NCBI GenBank assembly: GCA_052108535.1 | Contig: JBQDZM010000001.1 | Coordinates: forward strand, 167,634-231,633 | Direction: 5' to 3' | Source: Galactobacter sp052108535 | Lineage (GTDB): Bacteria; Actinomycetota; Actinomycetes; Actinomycetales; Micrococcaceae | DNA: 64,000 bases | In this document: one piece after another, positions 32,306 to 41,354 of the stretch | How positions within the stretch are numbered: the first letter of the stretch is position 1 | Layout of the letters: every line of letters starts with the position of its first letter | The notes under the pieces: generated by a model | Seen by the model: only the letters and a program-made list of their open reading frames with translations | What the model was told of the DNA's origin: nothing | Databases searched by the model: none | Made by a program: the position numbers and the translations under genes

Positions 32306-33578
32306 ATGTCGTCACGTCATCTACCGACCGCGCTCGCCCTGGGCTGCGTCGTCACGTTGTCTCTGTCCTTGGCCGCTTGCTCTAGCTCCGATTCGAAGCC
32401 TTCCGAGAAGGCTCCTGCCGCCTCCTCGTCGCCCGCGCCGTCCACGGCGCCTGCCGAGCCTGCGGACGCGACCGACCCCGCGTCGTCGGACACAACCAAC
32501 GACGACCAGGGTGTCTCTGACGCGGATCTGAGCTACGCCGTCCCCGGCTACCAGCCCGGGGAAATGCCGCCGATTCCGGCCGTGGAACTGCCCGGCCTTG
32601 GCCTGTTGGCCACGTCGCAGGACGAGTTCACGATCAACGCGACCAAATCCATCAAGGCCGTGCCCCGGGGTCAAGGTCTCACCTGCACGGTGTGACGGTG
32701 ACAGCCTCGTCTCCGGTGGCATGGTGCTCAATGGCGACGGTTCAGGCACCTCCAGCGTGGGAGGCAAGACGATCACCAACAACGGCGACGGATCCGGCAC
32801 CTACTCCGGGCCGGATATCACGATGACCAACAATGGGGACGGCTCCGGCACCTACCCCAGCTCCGACCTCACCGTGACCATCAATGGTGACGGCTCAGGC
32901 ACCTTCTCCTCCGGGGAGGAAACGGTCTCCATCAACGGTGACGGTTCGGGGTCCTTCTCCGACGAGGACGTGACCATCTCCAACAACGGTGACGGTTCGG
33001 GGTCCTTCTCCGACGAGGACGTGACCATCTCCAACAACGGTGACGGCACCGGCACCTACTCGGACAGCGAGTTGACCATCACCGTGGACTCCGACGGCAC
33101 CGCGACCGTGGTGGGCCCGGAGGGAACCAAGGAGTTCCCCGACCGTGCGCTGCCCAAGGTGGCCAACGTTGGGACGCTTCCTCCCATTGACGGCATCAAG
33201 CCCATCGAGTCTTGCGGCACCACCATCACCTTCGAGGACGGAGTGCTCTTCGACTTCGGGAAGTACACCATCCGCCCCGAGGCGGAAGAGACGTTGACCA
33301 AGGTCGCCGACGTGCTCAAGGACGCGGACGTTCCCAACGCCGGCGTGTTCGGGCACACCGATTCCATCTCCTCGGCAGAGTTCAACCAGACCCTCTCCGA
33401 AAACCGCGCCAACGCCGTGGTGGACGTGTTGGAAGGTGACGGCGTCACCACGCAGCTGGAGGCTGAGGGCTTCGGCAAGACCAAACCCATCGCCCCGAAC
33501 ACCAACAAGGACGGCAGCGACAACCCCGCCGGTCGTCAGCTCAATCGCCGCGTCGAGATCTTCATCCCGGCGTTCTGA
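32306..33578 (+). pseudogene. OmpA-domain lipoprotein with 17-residue repeats, interrupted by a frameshift
   Basis: The N-terminal part has a lipoprotein signal (LSLAACSSS, Cys 25), a Ser/Ala/Pro linker and a conserved segment, then reaches a TGA at 32693. The reading continues in the next frame from CCCCGGGG at 32663-32670: removing one base there gives AVPGVKVSPARCDGD and a single frame of 423 residues. The rest has seven 17-residue units beginning NGDG(S/T)G and a C-terminal OmpA-like peptidoglycan-binding domain (ITFEDGVLFDFGKYTIRP, then GHTDSISS and NRRVEIFIP). All parts look well conserved, so this may be a sequencing error, a phase-variable tract or a recent lesion. Confidence 0.8.
32730..33086 (+). 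repeat. Seven 51-bp tandem coding repeats (17 residues each)
   Basis: Units start at 32730, 32781, 32832, 32883, 32934, 32985 and 33036. Each encodes NGDGSG, then a variable acidic or Ser/Tyr part, ending in T-(I/V)-(T/S)-(N/I/V). Units five and six are nearly identical at DNA level. An eighth, degenerate unit follows (DSDGTATVV). The regular Asn/Asp/Gly loops look suited to a beta-roll or solenoid and perhaps calcium binding. Confidence 0.85.
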
Positions 33579-33608
33579 TCAGGCTCCCTGAGCAAGCTGC
33601 TGCGGGTT

Positions 33609-35375
33609 TCAGAGTCCGCGTTTGAGTCCCACGTGCTGGGTCTCGTACCCATTGCGTTCGTAGAAGGCCCGGGCCCTCACCCGGATCTGGTCGGTGTCCA
33701 CCTGGGCCAGGACGGCCCCGTGCGCCCTGCCGTGGTTGTGCGCCCATTCCAGCATGGCGGTGCCCAGCCCTTGACCCCGTTGCGTAACCGCTACGCGGAG
33801 CGCCTCGATCTGCAGGCGGGTGGCGCCGCCCCGGGACAGGCCCGGGATCACGGTGAGCTGCATGGTCGCCACGATCTGCCTGTGCGGGGCGCGCACCACG
33901 GCGAGGAAATTGGAACGGTCTCGGGTGACCAGGTCGTAGGCCACTTCGTAGGCGTCGAGGTTGGCCGCTTCACGGCCGCGTCCTACCTCGTCCTGGTTCA
34001 GCAGCTCCACGATTCCGGGGACATCGGCGCGTTCCGCCCGTTCGATCCGGTACTGGGTACCGCCTGCGCGGAGCACTCCTGAGACGGATCCTGCAGCGAT
34101 GTGGCGCAGCTTGGTGAGCAGCAGATCCAACCAGGCACCCACGTTGCGGCGGGCTTCCTCCGTATCCGGGTACCGGCAGCGCAGGTGCAGGCCAGATTCG
34201 TCGAGGATGAACCAGAGCATGACCCCGTCCGTACGGATGGTGGCCCCCACGTATTCGGCGTTGAGTGCTCGGGAGTCGATCCGCACCGGGAGCCTGCGGA
34301 GGTCCAGCCAGGAGATCGCGAACATTCCCGGGCTCTCCGGCATGCCGCCCCACGGGGCCAGGAGATCCTCCAACGGCCAGGAACCCAGCCGGATGGCTTC
34401 CCGCACGGCGGCGGATGCGGCGGAGGGCGCCGGATCCAGGCTCTCGATCACAGAGTTGGTAATAAACCAGCCGACCGAATCGTGCCAGGCGTCCTCGTAG
34501 CGAGAGTGCACGGGAAACACCGCCCGCAGGCCGGTGTCGGCGAGTTCGCGGGTCACTGCTGTCATGGCGGCCACGGCCATGGACAAGGTCGAGACGCCTG
34601 CCGCCTTGGCTGCCACCGCGAAGGCGGCAGACTCGTCTCGGTCGAGGACATCCCGCACCTCCACCCGCTCGGCATGGGTCACGGGGTCTCCCAAGGGTAG
34701 GGGGAAACGGGGCATGACGTCCCCCGAGGCGTCCAGGATCTCCCCCCAGCGTTCCCGGACCTCAGCGGGCGCTGTGGGCCGTTGCATCAAGGCCCGGGTG
34801 TGATCGGCGAAGTCGGGTGCGACCTCCAGCCGTGTTCCCTCTCCGCGGCGGTTCCTCCGTAACGCGGTGAGCAGGTCGCGCGCGATCACCAGCATGGACC
34901 ACATGTCCACGTGAGCGTGGTCCGAGCCGATCACCACCGTGGTCTCCGCCTCGGTCTCCAACGCACAAAGTCGGTGCGAGGGGCGTTCGAACGGGGAACA
35001 CGCGCGGTCTAGGACATCGCGGACCGCGTCGTTGACGGCCTGGCCCTCCCCGATCTGGTGTTCCACCCACTCCCCTGGTCCGATGCTGACCGCGTGCGCC
35101 AGGGGTGTGCCGTCCGCCCCCGGCGTGAAGACGGTGGTGAGGGTGCCGTGTCTGGCGATCACCGAGAGCCAGGCCTCAGCCAGCTCCTCCAGTGGGGCGC
35201 GGCCTGGCACGGTGAAGGATAGCGCCATCCAGGATCCGGGGCGGGCGCCACCGCCCACGTGGCGGCGTTGGTCGAAGGAGACCGGGATGGAGCCTGGCAG
35301 GTCGGTGACGGTGACGTCATAGCCCATGAGACGACCGAAGGGCAGTCGCAGGTGGGCCACATTGGTGAGGCGCAT
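33609..35375 (-). CDS. Condensation-domain acyltransferase fused to a GNAT acetyltransferase
   Basis: This is a 588-residue two-domain protein. Residues 1-430 look like the NRPS condensation/PapA-type acyltransferase fold, with the catalytic HxxxD as HAHVD at about 153-157 (SDHAHVDMWSM) and a later region matching the DFGWG-side loop. Residues about 445-588 form a GNAT domain (LQIEALRVAVTQRGQGLGTAMLEWA, with acetyl-CoA-binding RGQGLG, and ARAFYERNGYE). No carrier protein or synthetase is near. The TAGTTT box 7 nt before the ATG suggests a leaderless transcript. A role in acylating a small amine or lipid is possible but unproven. Confidence 0.8.
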   Translation of the reverse strand: MRLTNVAHLRLPFGRLMGYDVTVTDLPGSIPVSFDQRRHVGGGARPGSWMALSFTVPGRAPLEELAEAWLSVIARHGTLTTVFTPGADGTPLAHAVSIGPGEWVEHQIGEGQAVNDAVRDVLDRACSPFERPSHRLCALETEAETTVVIGSDHAHVDMWSMLVIARDLLTALRRNRRGEGTRLEVAPDFADHTRALMQRPTAPAEVRERWGEILDASGDVMPRFPLPLGDPVTHAERVEVRDVLDRDESAAFAVAAKAAGVSTLSMAVAAMTAVTRELADTGLRAVFPVHSRYEDAWHDSVGWFITNSVIESLDPAPSAASAAVREAIRLGSWPLEDLLAPWGGMPESPGMFAISWLDLRRLPVRIDSRALNAEYVGATIRTDGVMLWFILDESGLHLRCRYPDTEEARRNVGAWLDLLLTKLRHIAAGSVSGVLRAGGTQYRIERAERADVPGIVELLNQDEVGRGREAANLDAYEVAYDLVTRDRSNFLAVVRAPHRQIVATMQLTVIPGLSRGGATRLQIEALRVAVTQRGQGLGTAMLEWAHNHGRAHGAVLAQVDTDQIRVRARAFYERNGYETQHVGLKRGL

Positions 35376-35410
35376 GCGCGCAAAACTAATACGCTCAGAT
35401 TCCAGAAAAA

Positions 35411-35466
35411 AGTCCGGCGAATGTCATCCAGGTCACATGATGTGCCTGGATGGCATTCGCCGGACT
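35411..35466. terminator. Terminator at the end of the mannitol operon
   Basis: A 21-bp stem with one mismatched base (AGTCCGGCGAATG, T, CATCCAGG at 35411-35432, against CCTGGATG, G, CATTCGCCGGACT at 35445-35466) is flanked by an A-run on the left. It lies directly downstream of the dehydrogenase gene on the minus strand. Confidence 0.88.
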
Positions 35467-35481
35467 CTCTTTCCGTCAGGT

Positions 35482-36642
35482 TCAGCCGCGCTGGTGCTCA
35501 GCGACGACGTCTCGTACCCGGGCATAGAGCGGGTGTTCCGGCTCCAGTCCGGTCACATGCTCCGTGAACGCATCGGCGTTCATCGAGGAAAGCAGCTCCT
35601 GAAGTTCCACCGCCTGCTCGTCGCCCGCCTCGTCGAAGTCCAGTGCGGCACCCATGGCCGCGACCAGGGCAGTGGAGGACAGTCCCCGTTCCGCCGCCTC
35701 AGCGGCCGGGCCCACAAAGCGCTCGTGGCGGGAGAGCTTGCGCAACGGCTGCCGCCCCACCCGCTGGACGGTGTCCGGCAGGGCAGGGTTACGGAAACGA
35801 TCAAGGATCCTGGCCCGGTACTCGCCCAGGTCCTCTGGCGCGAACCCGTGTTTGGCCGTCAGCAGCGCGCTGGTCTCCTCCACGGCAGCCGTCACGGCCG
35901 CTTCCACCGACGGATCCGCCAACGCATCGGAGATCTTCTCGATCCCGGCGCGAGCGCCGAAGTACGCAGTGGCGGCGTGCCCGGTGTTCACGGTGAACAA
36001 CTTGCGTTCGATGTAGGGGCCCAGCTCATCCACGAAGTGTGCTCCGGGGATGGTCGGCAGGTCCCCGCCGAACGCGCCCTGCTCGATGGCCCATTCGAAG
36101 AAGGGCTCCACCGTCACGTTGATGCCGCCGTCGGCCGGTTGGCCCGGCACGATACGGTCCACCGCGGTGTTCGCGAACACGGCCTTGTGCTGCAGGGAGG
36201 ACCATTCGTCCCCCGCCGCGGCCACGATGGCCTCACGCAGGGTGTCCGTGGCACCGATCGCGTTCTCGCAAGCCATGACCTTCAGCGGGACTGCGTCTGC
36301 GGAACGTCGCCGCAACCCCTCGACCAAGTTGGGGGCGATGAACTTCAGGACGGTGGGGCCCACGGCCGTGGTGGCAACCTCGGCGGAGGCGAGTTCGTCC
36401 GCGAGTGCGTCCGGTTCCTCCGCCGAGTTCACGGCGCGGAAGGAGGTGACCTCATGGTCCACGCCGCCCTCCCCGACCTCGTGCACCGTATAGGAGGAGG
36501 CGTCCTTCAACGCATTCACCAGGGGTGCCGCGACGTCGGAGAAGACCACCTCGTAGCCACCGTTGTGCAGCAGCAGCCCCACGAAACCGCGGCCGATGTT
36601 GCCCGCACCGAAGTGCACGGCCTTCTTGGAAACTTCAGTCAT
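35482..36642 (-). CDS. mtlD: Mannitol-1-phosphate 5-dehydrogenase
   Basis: The 386-residue enzyme oxidises mannitol 1-phosphate to fructose 6-phosphate with NAD. The N-terminal dinucleotide motif is GAGNIGRGFVGLLL (about 13-26). The long-chain polyol dehydrogenase catalytic region is around HFVDELGPYIERKLFTVNTGHA, with the catalytic Lys and Asn/His of the family. It is 17 bp downstream of the mannitol permease gene and ends the operon before a strong terminator. Length and position match MtlD exactly. Confidence 0.93.
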   Translation of the reverse strand: MTEVSKKAVHFGAGNIGRGFVGLLLHNGGYEVVFSDVAAPLVNALKDASSYTVHEVGEGGVDHEVTSFRAVNSAEEPDALADELASAEVATTAVGPTVLKFIAPNLVEGLRRRSADAVPLKVMACENAIGATDTLREAIVAAAGDEWSSLQHKAVFANTAVDRIVPGQPADGGINVTVEPFFEWAIEQGAFGGDLPTIPGAHFVDELGPYIERKLFTVNTGHAATAYFGARAGIEKISDALADPSVEAAVTAAVEETSALLTAKHGFAPEDLGEYRARILDRFRNPALPDTVQRVGRQPLRKLSRHERFVGPAAEAAERGLSSTALVAAMGAALDFDEAGDEQAVELQELLSSMNADAFTEHVTGLEPEHPLYARVRDVVAEHQRG

Positions 36643-36659
36643 GGTTGCCTCAGTTCCTT

Positions 36660-38777
36660 TCAGTCCTGGTTCACATCGTTGACGAGGTTGTAAAGATCCT
36701 CCGGCGTGGCAGCGGCCTCGAGCTGGGCCACCTTGTCCTCGTCGGAGAACAGCTCCGCCACCTTGGCGAGAATGGTGAGATGCTCTCCATCCTTGCCAGC
36801 GATGCCGATCACGAACTTGGTCTCGTCGCCGTCCCAGTCAACGCCGCCGTCGTAGCGGCTCACGGAGATCGCGGAACCCAGGACGGTGTCCTTGGCCTCG
36901 CCGGTACCGTGCGGGATGGCCAGGCCGTTACCCATGAAGGTGGAGACGGTGGCCTCACGGTCCTTCATGGCCTGCGCGTAACCGTCGGTGACGGCACCGG
37001 CGGCGAACAGGATGCCTGCGGCCTCCTCGATGGCTTCGTCACGCGTGGCGGAGCCGGTGTGGATGCGCACGTTGGCCGGAGTCAAGATGCCGTGGGCAGC
37101 GTGCTTGCCTGCTGGGGCAGCGTCGACGGCAGGTGCCGCCTCAGCCGCAGGGACCGCGGCAGCTGCGGGGGCTGCAGCGGCCGCGGGGGCTGCAGCGACC
37201 GCATCTGCGCCCTCGGCAGGAGCGTCAGCACCGCCACCGTTGCGCTGATCCAGCACCAGCTGCACTACCTCGTCGTATTCGGGGGCGCCCATGAAGTTGT
37301 CCACGGAGACGTGGATCGCGTTCGGTTCCTTGTGCTGGGCACGTTCGGTGAGCTGCTGCTGGGTGATCACCAGGTCGGTGTCGCCGGGCAGGTTGGCGAT
37401 GGCCTTGTTGACCACGGTGATGTCCGTGATGCCTGCCTGCTTGAACTTCTTGCGCAGCACCGAGGCGCCCATCGCGGAGGATCCCATGCCTGCATCGCAG
37501 GCGAAGATCACGTTGTGGATGGCCTTGGTGGCCACGGCGGTCGCTGCGGCGCCGCCTGCGGCCATGGAACCGAGCACGGAGGAGGACTTGCCCTTGTTTG
37601 CCTCGGTCGCGGCCACCGCTGCGGCGAAGCTGCTGCCGCCTGCGGACTCTGCTTCGAGGTCACGCTTGCGGGAGGCCCGCAGGATAAGGGCCGCGATGGT
37701 GAAGGTCACCGCGGCGGAAACGATCACGGCCAGGATCACTCCCAGGTAGGAGTCCGAGGCCGTCTGGCCAAGGACCGCGATGATCGAACCCGGCGAGGCC
37801 GGTGCCCTCAATCCGGTGTCGAAGGCCACGTTCACGGCCACGCCGGACATGCCGCCGCCGATGACGGCCAGAAGCAGGGCGGGCTTCATCATGACGTAGG
37901 GGAAGTAGACCTCGTGGATACCGCCAACGAACTGGATGAGCAGGGCGCCGGGGGCCGAGGCCTTGGCTGCACCGACGCCGAAGAAGGTGAAGGCCAGCAG
38001 CAGGCCGGCACCGACGCCGGGGTTGGCTTCAAGCAGGAAGAGCACGGACTTGCCGGTGGCGGAGGATTCCTCGATACCCAGGGGGGTCAGTGCGCCGTGG
38101 TTGATGGCGTTGTTGAGGAAGAAGACCTTGGCCGGTTCGATGATGATCGAGGTCAGTGGCAGCAGACCGCGGTCGATGAGCCAGCCGACGCCGTCGCCCA
38201 GGATGTGCATCAGCCAGTTGACGATGGGTGCCAGCCCGAAGAAGCCGACGATACCCATGGCGAAGCCGAGGATGCCTGCGGAGAACATGTCCACGAGCAT
38301 CTCGAAGCCGGCCTTGATCTTGCCGGCCCAGGACTGGTCCAGTTTCTTCATGACCCAGGCAGCCAACGGGCCCATGATCATGGCGCCGATGAACATGTTG
38401 ATGGGGCTCAGCGGGTCCTCGCCTTGGGCAGCGAGGTCGATGTTCTCCTGGGCAATGAGCCAGTCGGAGCCCACGATGACGCCGAAAGTGGCCACACCGG
38501 CCACCACCGCACCGCGGTTCTCGTGGATCATGCGGCCGCCCTGAATGGCGATCAGGACCGGCAGCAGGTAGTGGATCATCGGATCCACGACGGCGGCCAG
38601 CGACTCCACGGGAGTGAAGCCGTCCGCGATGAAGAACGCGGTGAAGATGCCCCAGGCGATCAAGGCGGGGATGTTCGGCATAACCATGCCGGAGAGGAAG
38701 GTCCCGAATTTCTGCACGCCCACACGGGCGCTGCTGCGGGCCTTGGTGCCTTCGGCACCGGTGGCGGTGGCACTCAT
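36660..38777 (-). CDS. mtlA: Mannitol-specific PTS enzyme IICBA
   Basis: The 705-residue permease carries all three EII domains. EIIC (about 10-345) has the family GMVMPNIPALIAWG start. EIIB (about 420-510) has the phospho-cysteine in IFACDAGMGSSAMG. EIIA (about 565-705) has the phospho-histidine in GLAIPHGTGEAKD. An Ala-rich linker with AAAAPAA runs joins EIIB and EIIA. It transports and phosphorylates mannitol using phospho-HPr, encoded 2 kb upstream in the same direction. An intact EIIA makes a separate MtlF unnecessary. Confidence 0.93.
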   Translation of the reverse strand: MSATATGAEGTKARSSARVGVQKFGTFLSGMVMPNIPALIAWGIFTAFFIADGFTPVESLAAVVDPMIHYLLPVLIAIQGGRMIHENRGAVVAGVATFGVIVGSDWLIAQENIDLAAQGEDPLSPINMFIGAMIMGPLAAWVMKKLDQSWAGKIKAGFEMLVDMFSAGILGFAMGIVGFFGLAPIVNWLMHILGDGVGWLIDRGLLPLTSIIIEPAKVFFLNNAINHGALTPLGIEESSATGKSVLFLLEANPGVGAGLLLAFTFFGVGAAKASAPGALLIQFVGGIHEVYFPYVMMKPALLLAVIGGGMSGVAVNVAFDTGLRAPASPGSIIAVLGQTASDSYLGVILAVIVSAAVTFTIAALILRASRKRDLEAESAGGSSFAAAVAATEANKGKSSSVLGSMAAGGAAATAVATKAIHNVIFACDAGMGSSAMGASVLRKKFKQAGITDITVVNKAIANLPGDTDLVITQQQLTERAQHKEPNAIHVSVDNFMGAPEYDEVVQLVLDQRNGGGADAPAEGADAVAAAPAAAAAPAAAAVPAAEAAPAVDAAPAGKHAAHGILTPANVRIHTGSATRDEAIEEAAGILFAAGAVTDGYAQAMKDREATVSTFMGNGLAIPHGTGEAKDTVLGSAISVSRYDGGVDWDGDETKFVIGIAGKDGEHLTILAKVAELFSDEDKVAQLEAAATPEDLYNLVNDVNQD

Positions 38778-38869
38778 GATTGATCAGTCCTTAAACGGTT
38801 CGAGTGACTCGAGGGGATGACGGGGATCACGGGATGTACGCGGGTGGTGAGGAGCCGTAGCAGCAGGCC

Positions 38870-40549
38870 TCAGAGGAACGTGTCAGCCAGTGCTCGAGCC
38901 GCTGACTTCGCGTCGGCAGCCTCCGCCTGACCGGCGGCGGCCGCGGCGATCTGCACGGCCTGTTCCTTGGTGTACTTCTTGATCTCGGCGCGCACGTCCA
39001 CGAGCGCCTTGGGAGACATGGACAGGCTGGTGGCTCCAAGCCCCACCAGCACCACGGCCAGCAGCGGGTCGGCAGCGGCCTGACCGCAGATGCCCACGGG
39101 CTTGCCGTGCTTGGTTCCGGCCTCACCGATCATGGCGATCAGTTTCAGCACGGCCGGATGCCACGGATCCTGATATGAGGCCGTGGAGCCCAACAGGCGG
39201 TCTGCAGCCAGCGTGTACTGGGTCAGATCGTTGGTTCCGATGGAACCGAAATCGCAGTTGGCGTAGACCTCATCGGCCAGCAAGGCCACGGACGGGACCT
39301 CCACCATGACCCCCGCGGTCTCGATGCCGTGTTCACGGCACTTGGCCACGAAGTACTCGGTTTCTTCCACGGTGGCGACCATGGGTGCCATGACCTGCAG
39401 CTTGGCGTCGGTCGCGGCGGCCGCTGCGGCCAGGGCTTCCAATTGCTGGTCCAGGATCTCCTCGTGATTGCGCAGCGAACGCAGCCCGCGGCGCCCCAGT
39501 GCGGGGTTCTCCTCGCCGTCATCGGTGAGGAACGCCAGGGGCTTATCGGCTCCGGCATCCAACATCCTGACCACGACCTTTTGGCCGGGGAAGGCCGCAA
39601 GCAGGCGCGTGTAGGAGTCGGTCTGAGAAGCGACCGAAGGCGCCTCTTCCGAGGAGAGGAACAGGAACTCCGTGCGGAAGAGGCCAACGCCCTCCGCACC
39701 GAGCGCCACGGCCTCCGCCGCGCCATCCGGGTTACCCAGGTTGGCCAGCAGCGGCACGGGCGTTCCGTCGGCGAGCGCACCCGGGGTGAGGGGCGCGTCG
39801 GCGGCGGCGAGACGGGCCTCTGCCCTGGCCTGGGCGTCGGCGACCTGCTCGTCGCTCGGGTTCACGGTCACGGTGGAGCCCGCGGCGTCCACGACGACGG
39901 TCTCCCCGTCGGTGAGTGCCGAGCCGTCGCCCAGTCCCACCACGGCGACGATGCCCTTGTCCGCGGCCAGGATGGCCGTGTGGGACGTGGGTCCACCCTC
40001 GGTGGTGACCACGGCGAGGACCTTGGTGAGGTCCAGCAGCGCGGTGTCCGCTGGGGCGAGGTCCTGGGCCACGAGCACGAACGGGTGTCCGGGGTCGGGC
40101 ACGCCGGGGGCCGCCACGCCGCGCAGGTGCGCGACGACGCGTTGGGCCACGTCGGCCAGGTCGGCTGCTCGTTCCCCCAGGTATCCGCCCATCTCCTTGA
40201 GAGCTTCTGCGAAGTCGGCGAAGGCGCGGTGGACCGCCCACTCCCCCGACTTACCGGCGTTGACGCGTTCGGTGATGGAGTCATCCAGGGTGGGGTCCTC
40301 GGCCATCATGGCCTGGGCCTCGAGGACGTCCTTGGCTGGACCCTCGACCTGGTCGGCGCGGGCGGTCAGGTCCGCGGCCACGGCGGCCACGGCCGCGTGG
40401 ACGGCGTCGAGTTCCTCCGCGGCCGGCCGCGAAGCCGGGCCGTCCACGGGCGCGGCCGGCGCTGGGGTCATCCAGGCCACTGGCCCGGAGGCGACGCCCT
40501 GGCCGATCCCGACCCCGTTCAGTTCGGTCGTGGCACTCACGGCGTTCAC
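38870..40549 (-). CDS. ptsI: PTS enzyme I (phosphoenolpyruvate-protein phosphotransferase)
   Basis: The 559-residue general PTS kinase transfers phosphate from PEP to HPr. The phospho-histidine region is TEGGPTSHTAILA. The PEP-binding part includes VGLFRTEFLFL and the signature DFGSIGTNDLTQYTLAADR, with the C-terminal GICGQAAADPL. The start is GTG at 40549, which overlaps the stop of the HPr gene, so the two are translationally coupled. In many bacteria ptsI stands apart from mtl genes; here it lies within the mannitol cluster and may be the only copy. Confidence 0.93.
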   Translation of the reverse strand: MNAVSATTELNGVGIGQGVASGPVAWMTPAPAAPVDGPASRPAAEELDAVHAAVAAVAADLTARADQVEGPAKDVLEAQAMMAEDPTLDDSITERVNAGKSGEWAVHRAFADFAEALKEMGGYLGERAADLADVAQRVVAHLRGVAAPGVPDPGHPFVLVAQDLAPADTALLDLTKVLAVVTTEGGPTSHTAILAADKGIVAVVGLGDGSALTDGETVVVDAAGSTVTVNPSDEQVADAQARAEARLAAADAPLTPGALADGTPVPLLANLGNPDGAAEAVALGAEGVGLFRTEFLFLSSEEAPSVASQTDSYTRLLAAFPGQKVVVRMLDAGADKPLAFLTDDGEENPALGRRGLRSLRNHEEILDQQLEALAAAAAATDAKLQVMAPMVATVEETEYFVAKCREHGIETAGVMVEVPSVALLADEVYANCDFGSIGTNDLTQYTLAADRLLGSTASYQDPWHPAVLKLIAMIGEAGTKHGKPVGICGQAAADPLLAVVLVGLGATSLSMSPKALVDVRAEIKKYTKEQAVQIAAAAAGQAEAADAKSAARALADTFL

Positions 40550-40821
40550 GGTGCGTCCGTGTCGGTCTCCAGCAGGCCGACGAGCTCGTTGGCCACGGCC
40601 TCTGCACCGTCTCCGTCCACGGTGAGGGTGACCTCGTCGCCGGTGTTGGCGCCCAGCGCGATGACGCCAAGGATGGAGGCCGCGTTGGCGGGCTTGCCGT
40701 CGCCCTTGGCGATGGTGACCTTCAGTCCGGAGTTCTTGGCGGCCTCCGCGAAGAGCTTCGCCGGGCGGGCATGCAGTCCGTGAGAAGCGGCGATGGTGAC
40801 GGTTCGCGTAACGGTAGACAT
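40546..40821 (-). CDS. ptsH: PTS phosphocarrier protein HPr
   Basis: The 91-residue carrier has the active-site histidine in SHGLHARPA (about residue 16). The regulatory-serine region of Gram-positive HPr appears as NAASILGVIALG. Its C-terminus and stop overlap ptsI. I start at ATG 40821 (MSTVTRTV), which follows a GGAG-type site; the longer frame would run through the EIIB gene. The 4-bp gap from the EIIB gene points to one transcript. Confidence 0.93.
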   Translation of the reverse strand: MSTVTRTVTIAASHGLHARPAKLFAEAAKNSGLKVTIAKGDGKPANAASILGVIALGANTGDEVTLTVDGDGAEAVANELVGLLETDTDAP

Positions 40822-40825
40822 GAGT

Positions 40826-41173
40826 TCAGACTCCTTTGTCATCGGTTGAGTGGTCTTCTGTGGTGCAAACAACTGAGCTGAGTTCTGCGGCCTGGTGAAC
40901 CAAGTCCAAGGTCCTCTGCCCATCCGTGTCGGAGGCGATGTTGGCGGGCAGCCGCACTACGGCGATTCCTGCCTGCTGCGCTTCCAAGACCGCGGCTGCG
41001 TTCCGGGGAACGTGGTTGCCAAGCAGGAGGAGATCGGTTCCCGGGAGGACGCCGGCTTTCAGCGTAGAGACGCCCACGAGGTCGTTGCGGCCCGCTGAAT
41101 CACACGCCCTGCGGAGGCGGTGCGCCACGAAAGTGGACATGGCACCTGCCCCACACATCACCGTGATCTTCAT
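40826..41173 (-). CDS. Stand-alone PTS EIIB-like protein
   Basis: The 115-residue protein has the cellobiose/lactose-type EIIB fold: MKITVMCGAGAMSTFVA with the phospho-cysteine at residue 7, then the strand LLLLGNHVPRN and a C-terminal helix. No matching EIIC or EIIA gene is adjacent, and MtlA already has its own EIIB. It is the first gene of the leftward cluster and faces the PRD activator. It may serve a distant permease or pass a phosphate signal to the activator; both are guesses. Confidence 0.8.
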   Translation of the reverse strand: MKITVMCGAGAMSTFVAHRLRRACDSAGRNDLVGVSTLKAGVLPGTDLLLLGNHVPRNAAAVLEAQQAGIAVVRLPANIASDTDGQRTLDLVHQAAELSSVVCTTEDHSTDDKGV

Positions 41174-41354
41174 CGATCGCTTCCTTACTTACGTGTTCGT
41201 CATCCGGGTACTCTGCACCCGATCCTCATCCTGCTCCCACCCCGGGACCACGGCAACCAGTCTTTTTTCCGCGGGGGCGGAAAGTTCTTGAACGATGCGC
41301 AACTCGGCCACCGGTACGCTGGTGCCCGAGCAGACGTTAAGGAGAGAGGTGACT
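41174..41354. promoter_or_regulatory. Divergent regulatory region of the mannitol locus
   Basis: This 181-bp gap separates the leftward PTS cluster from the activator gene. TTTCCGC-N4-GCGGAAA at 41266-41283 is a perfect 7-bp inverted repeat preceded by a T-run, a candidate activator or catabolite site. A TAAGGAGAG ribosome site ends the region before the activator start. Confidence 0.45.

Noticed and set aside
32730..33086. Regular 51-bp repeats taken as a possible CRISPR array
   Set aside because: Units are contiguous, in frame and encode a 17-residue motif; there are no repeat-spacer alternations.
37120..37220. GC-rich repeat in mtlA
   Set aside because: It encodes the Ala-rich linker between EIIB and EIIA and needs no other explanation.
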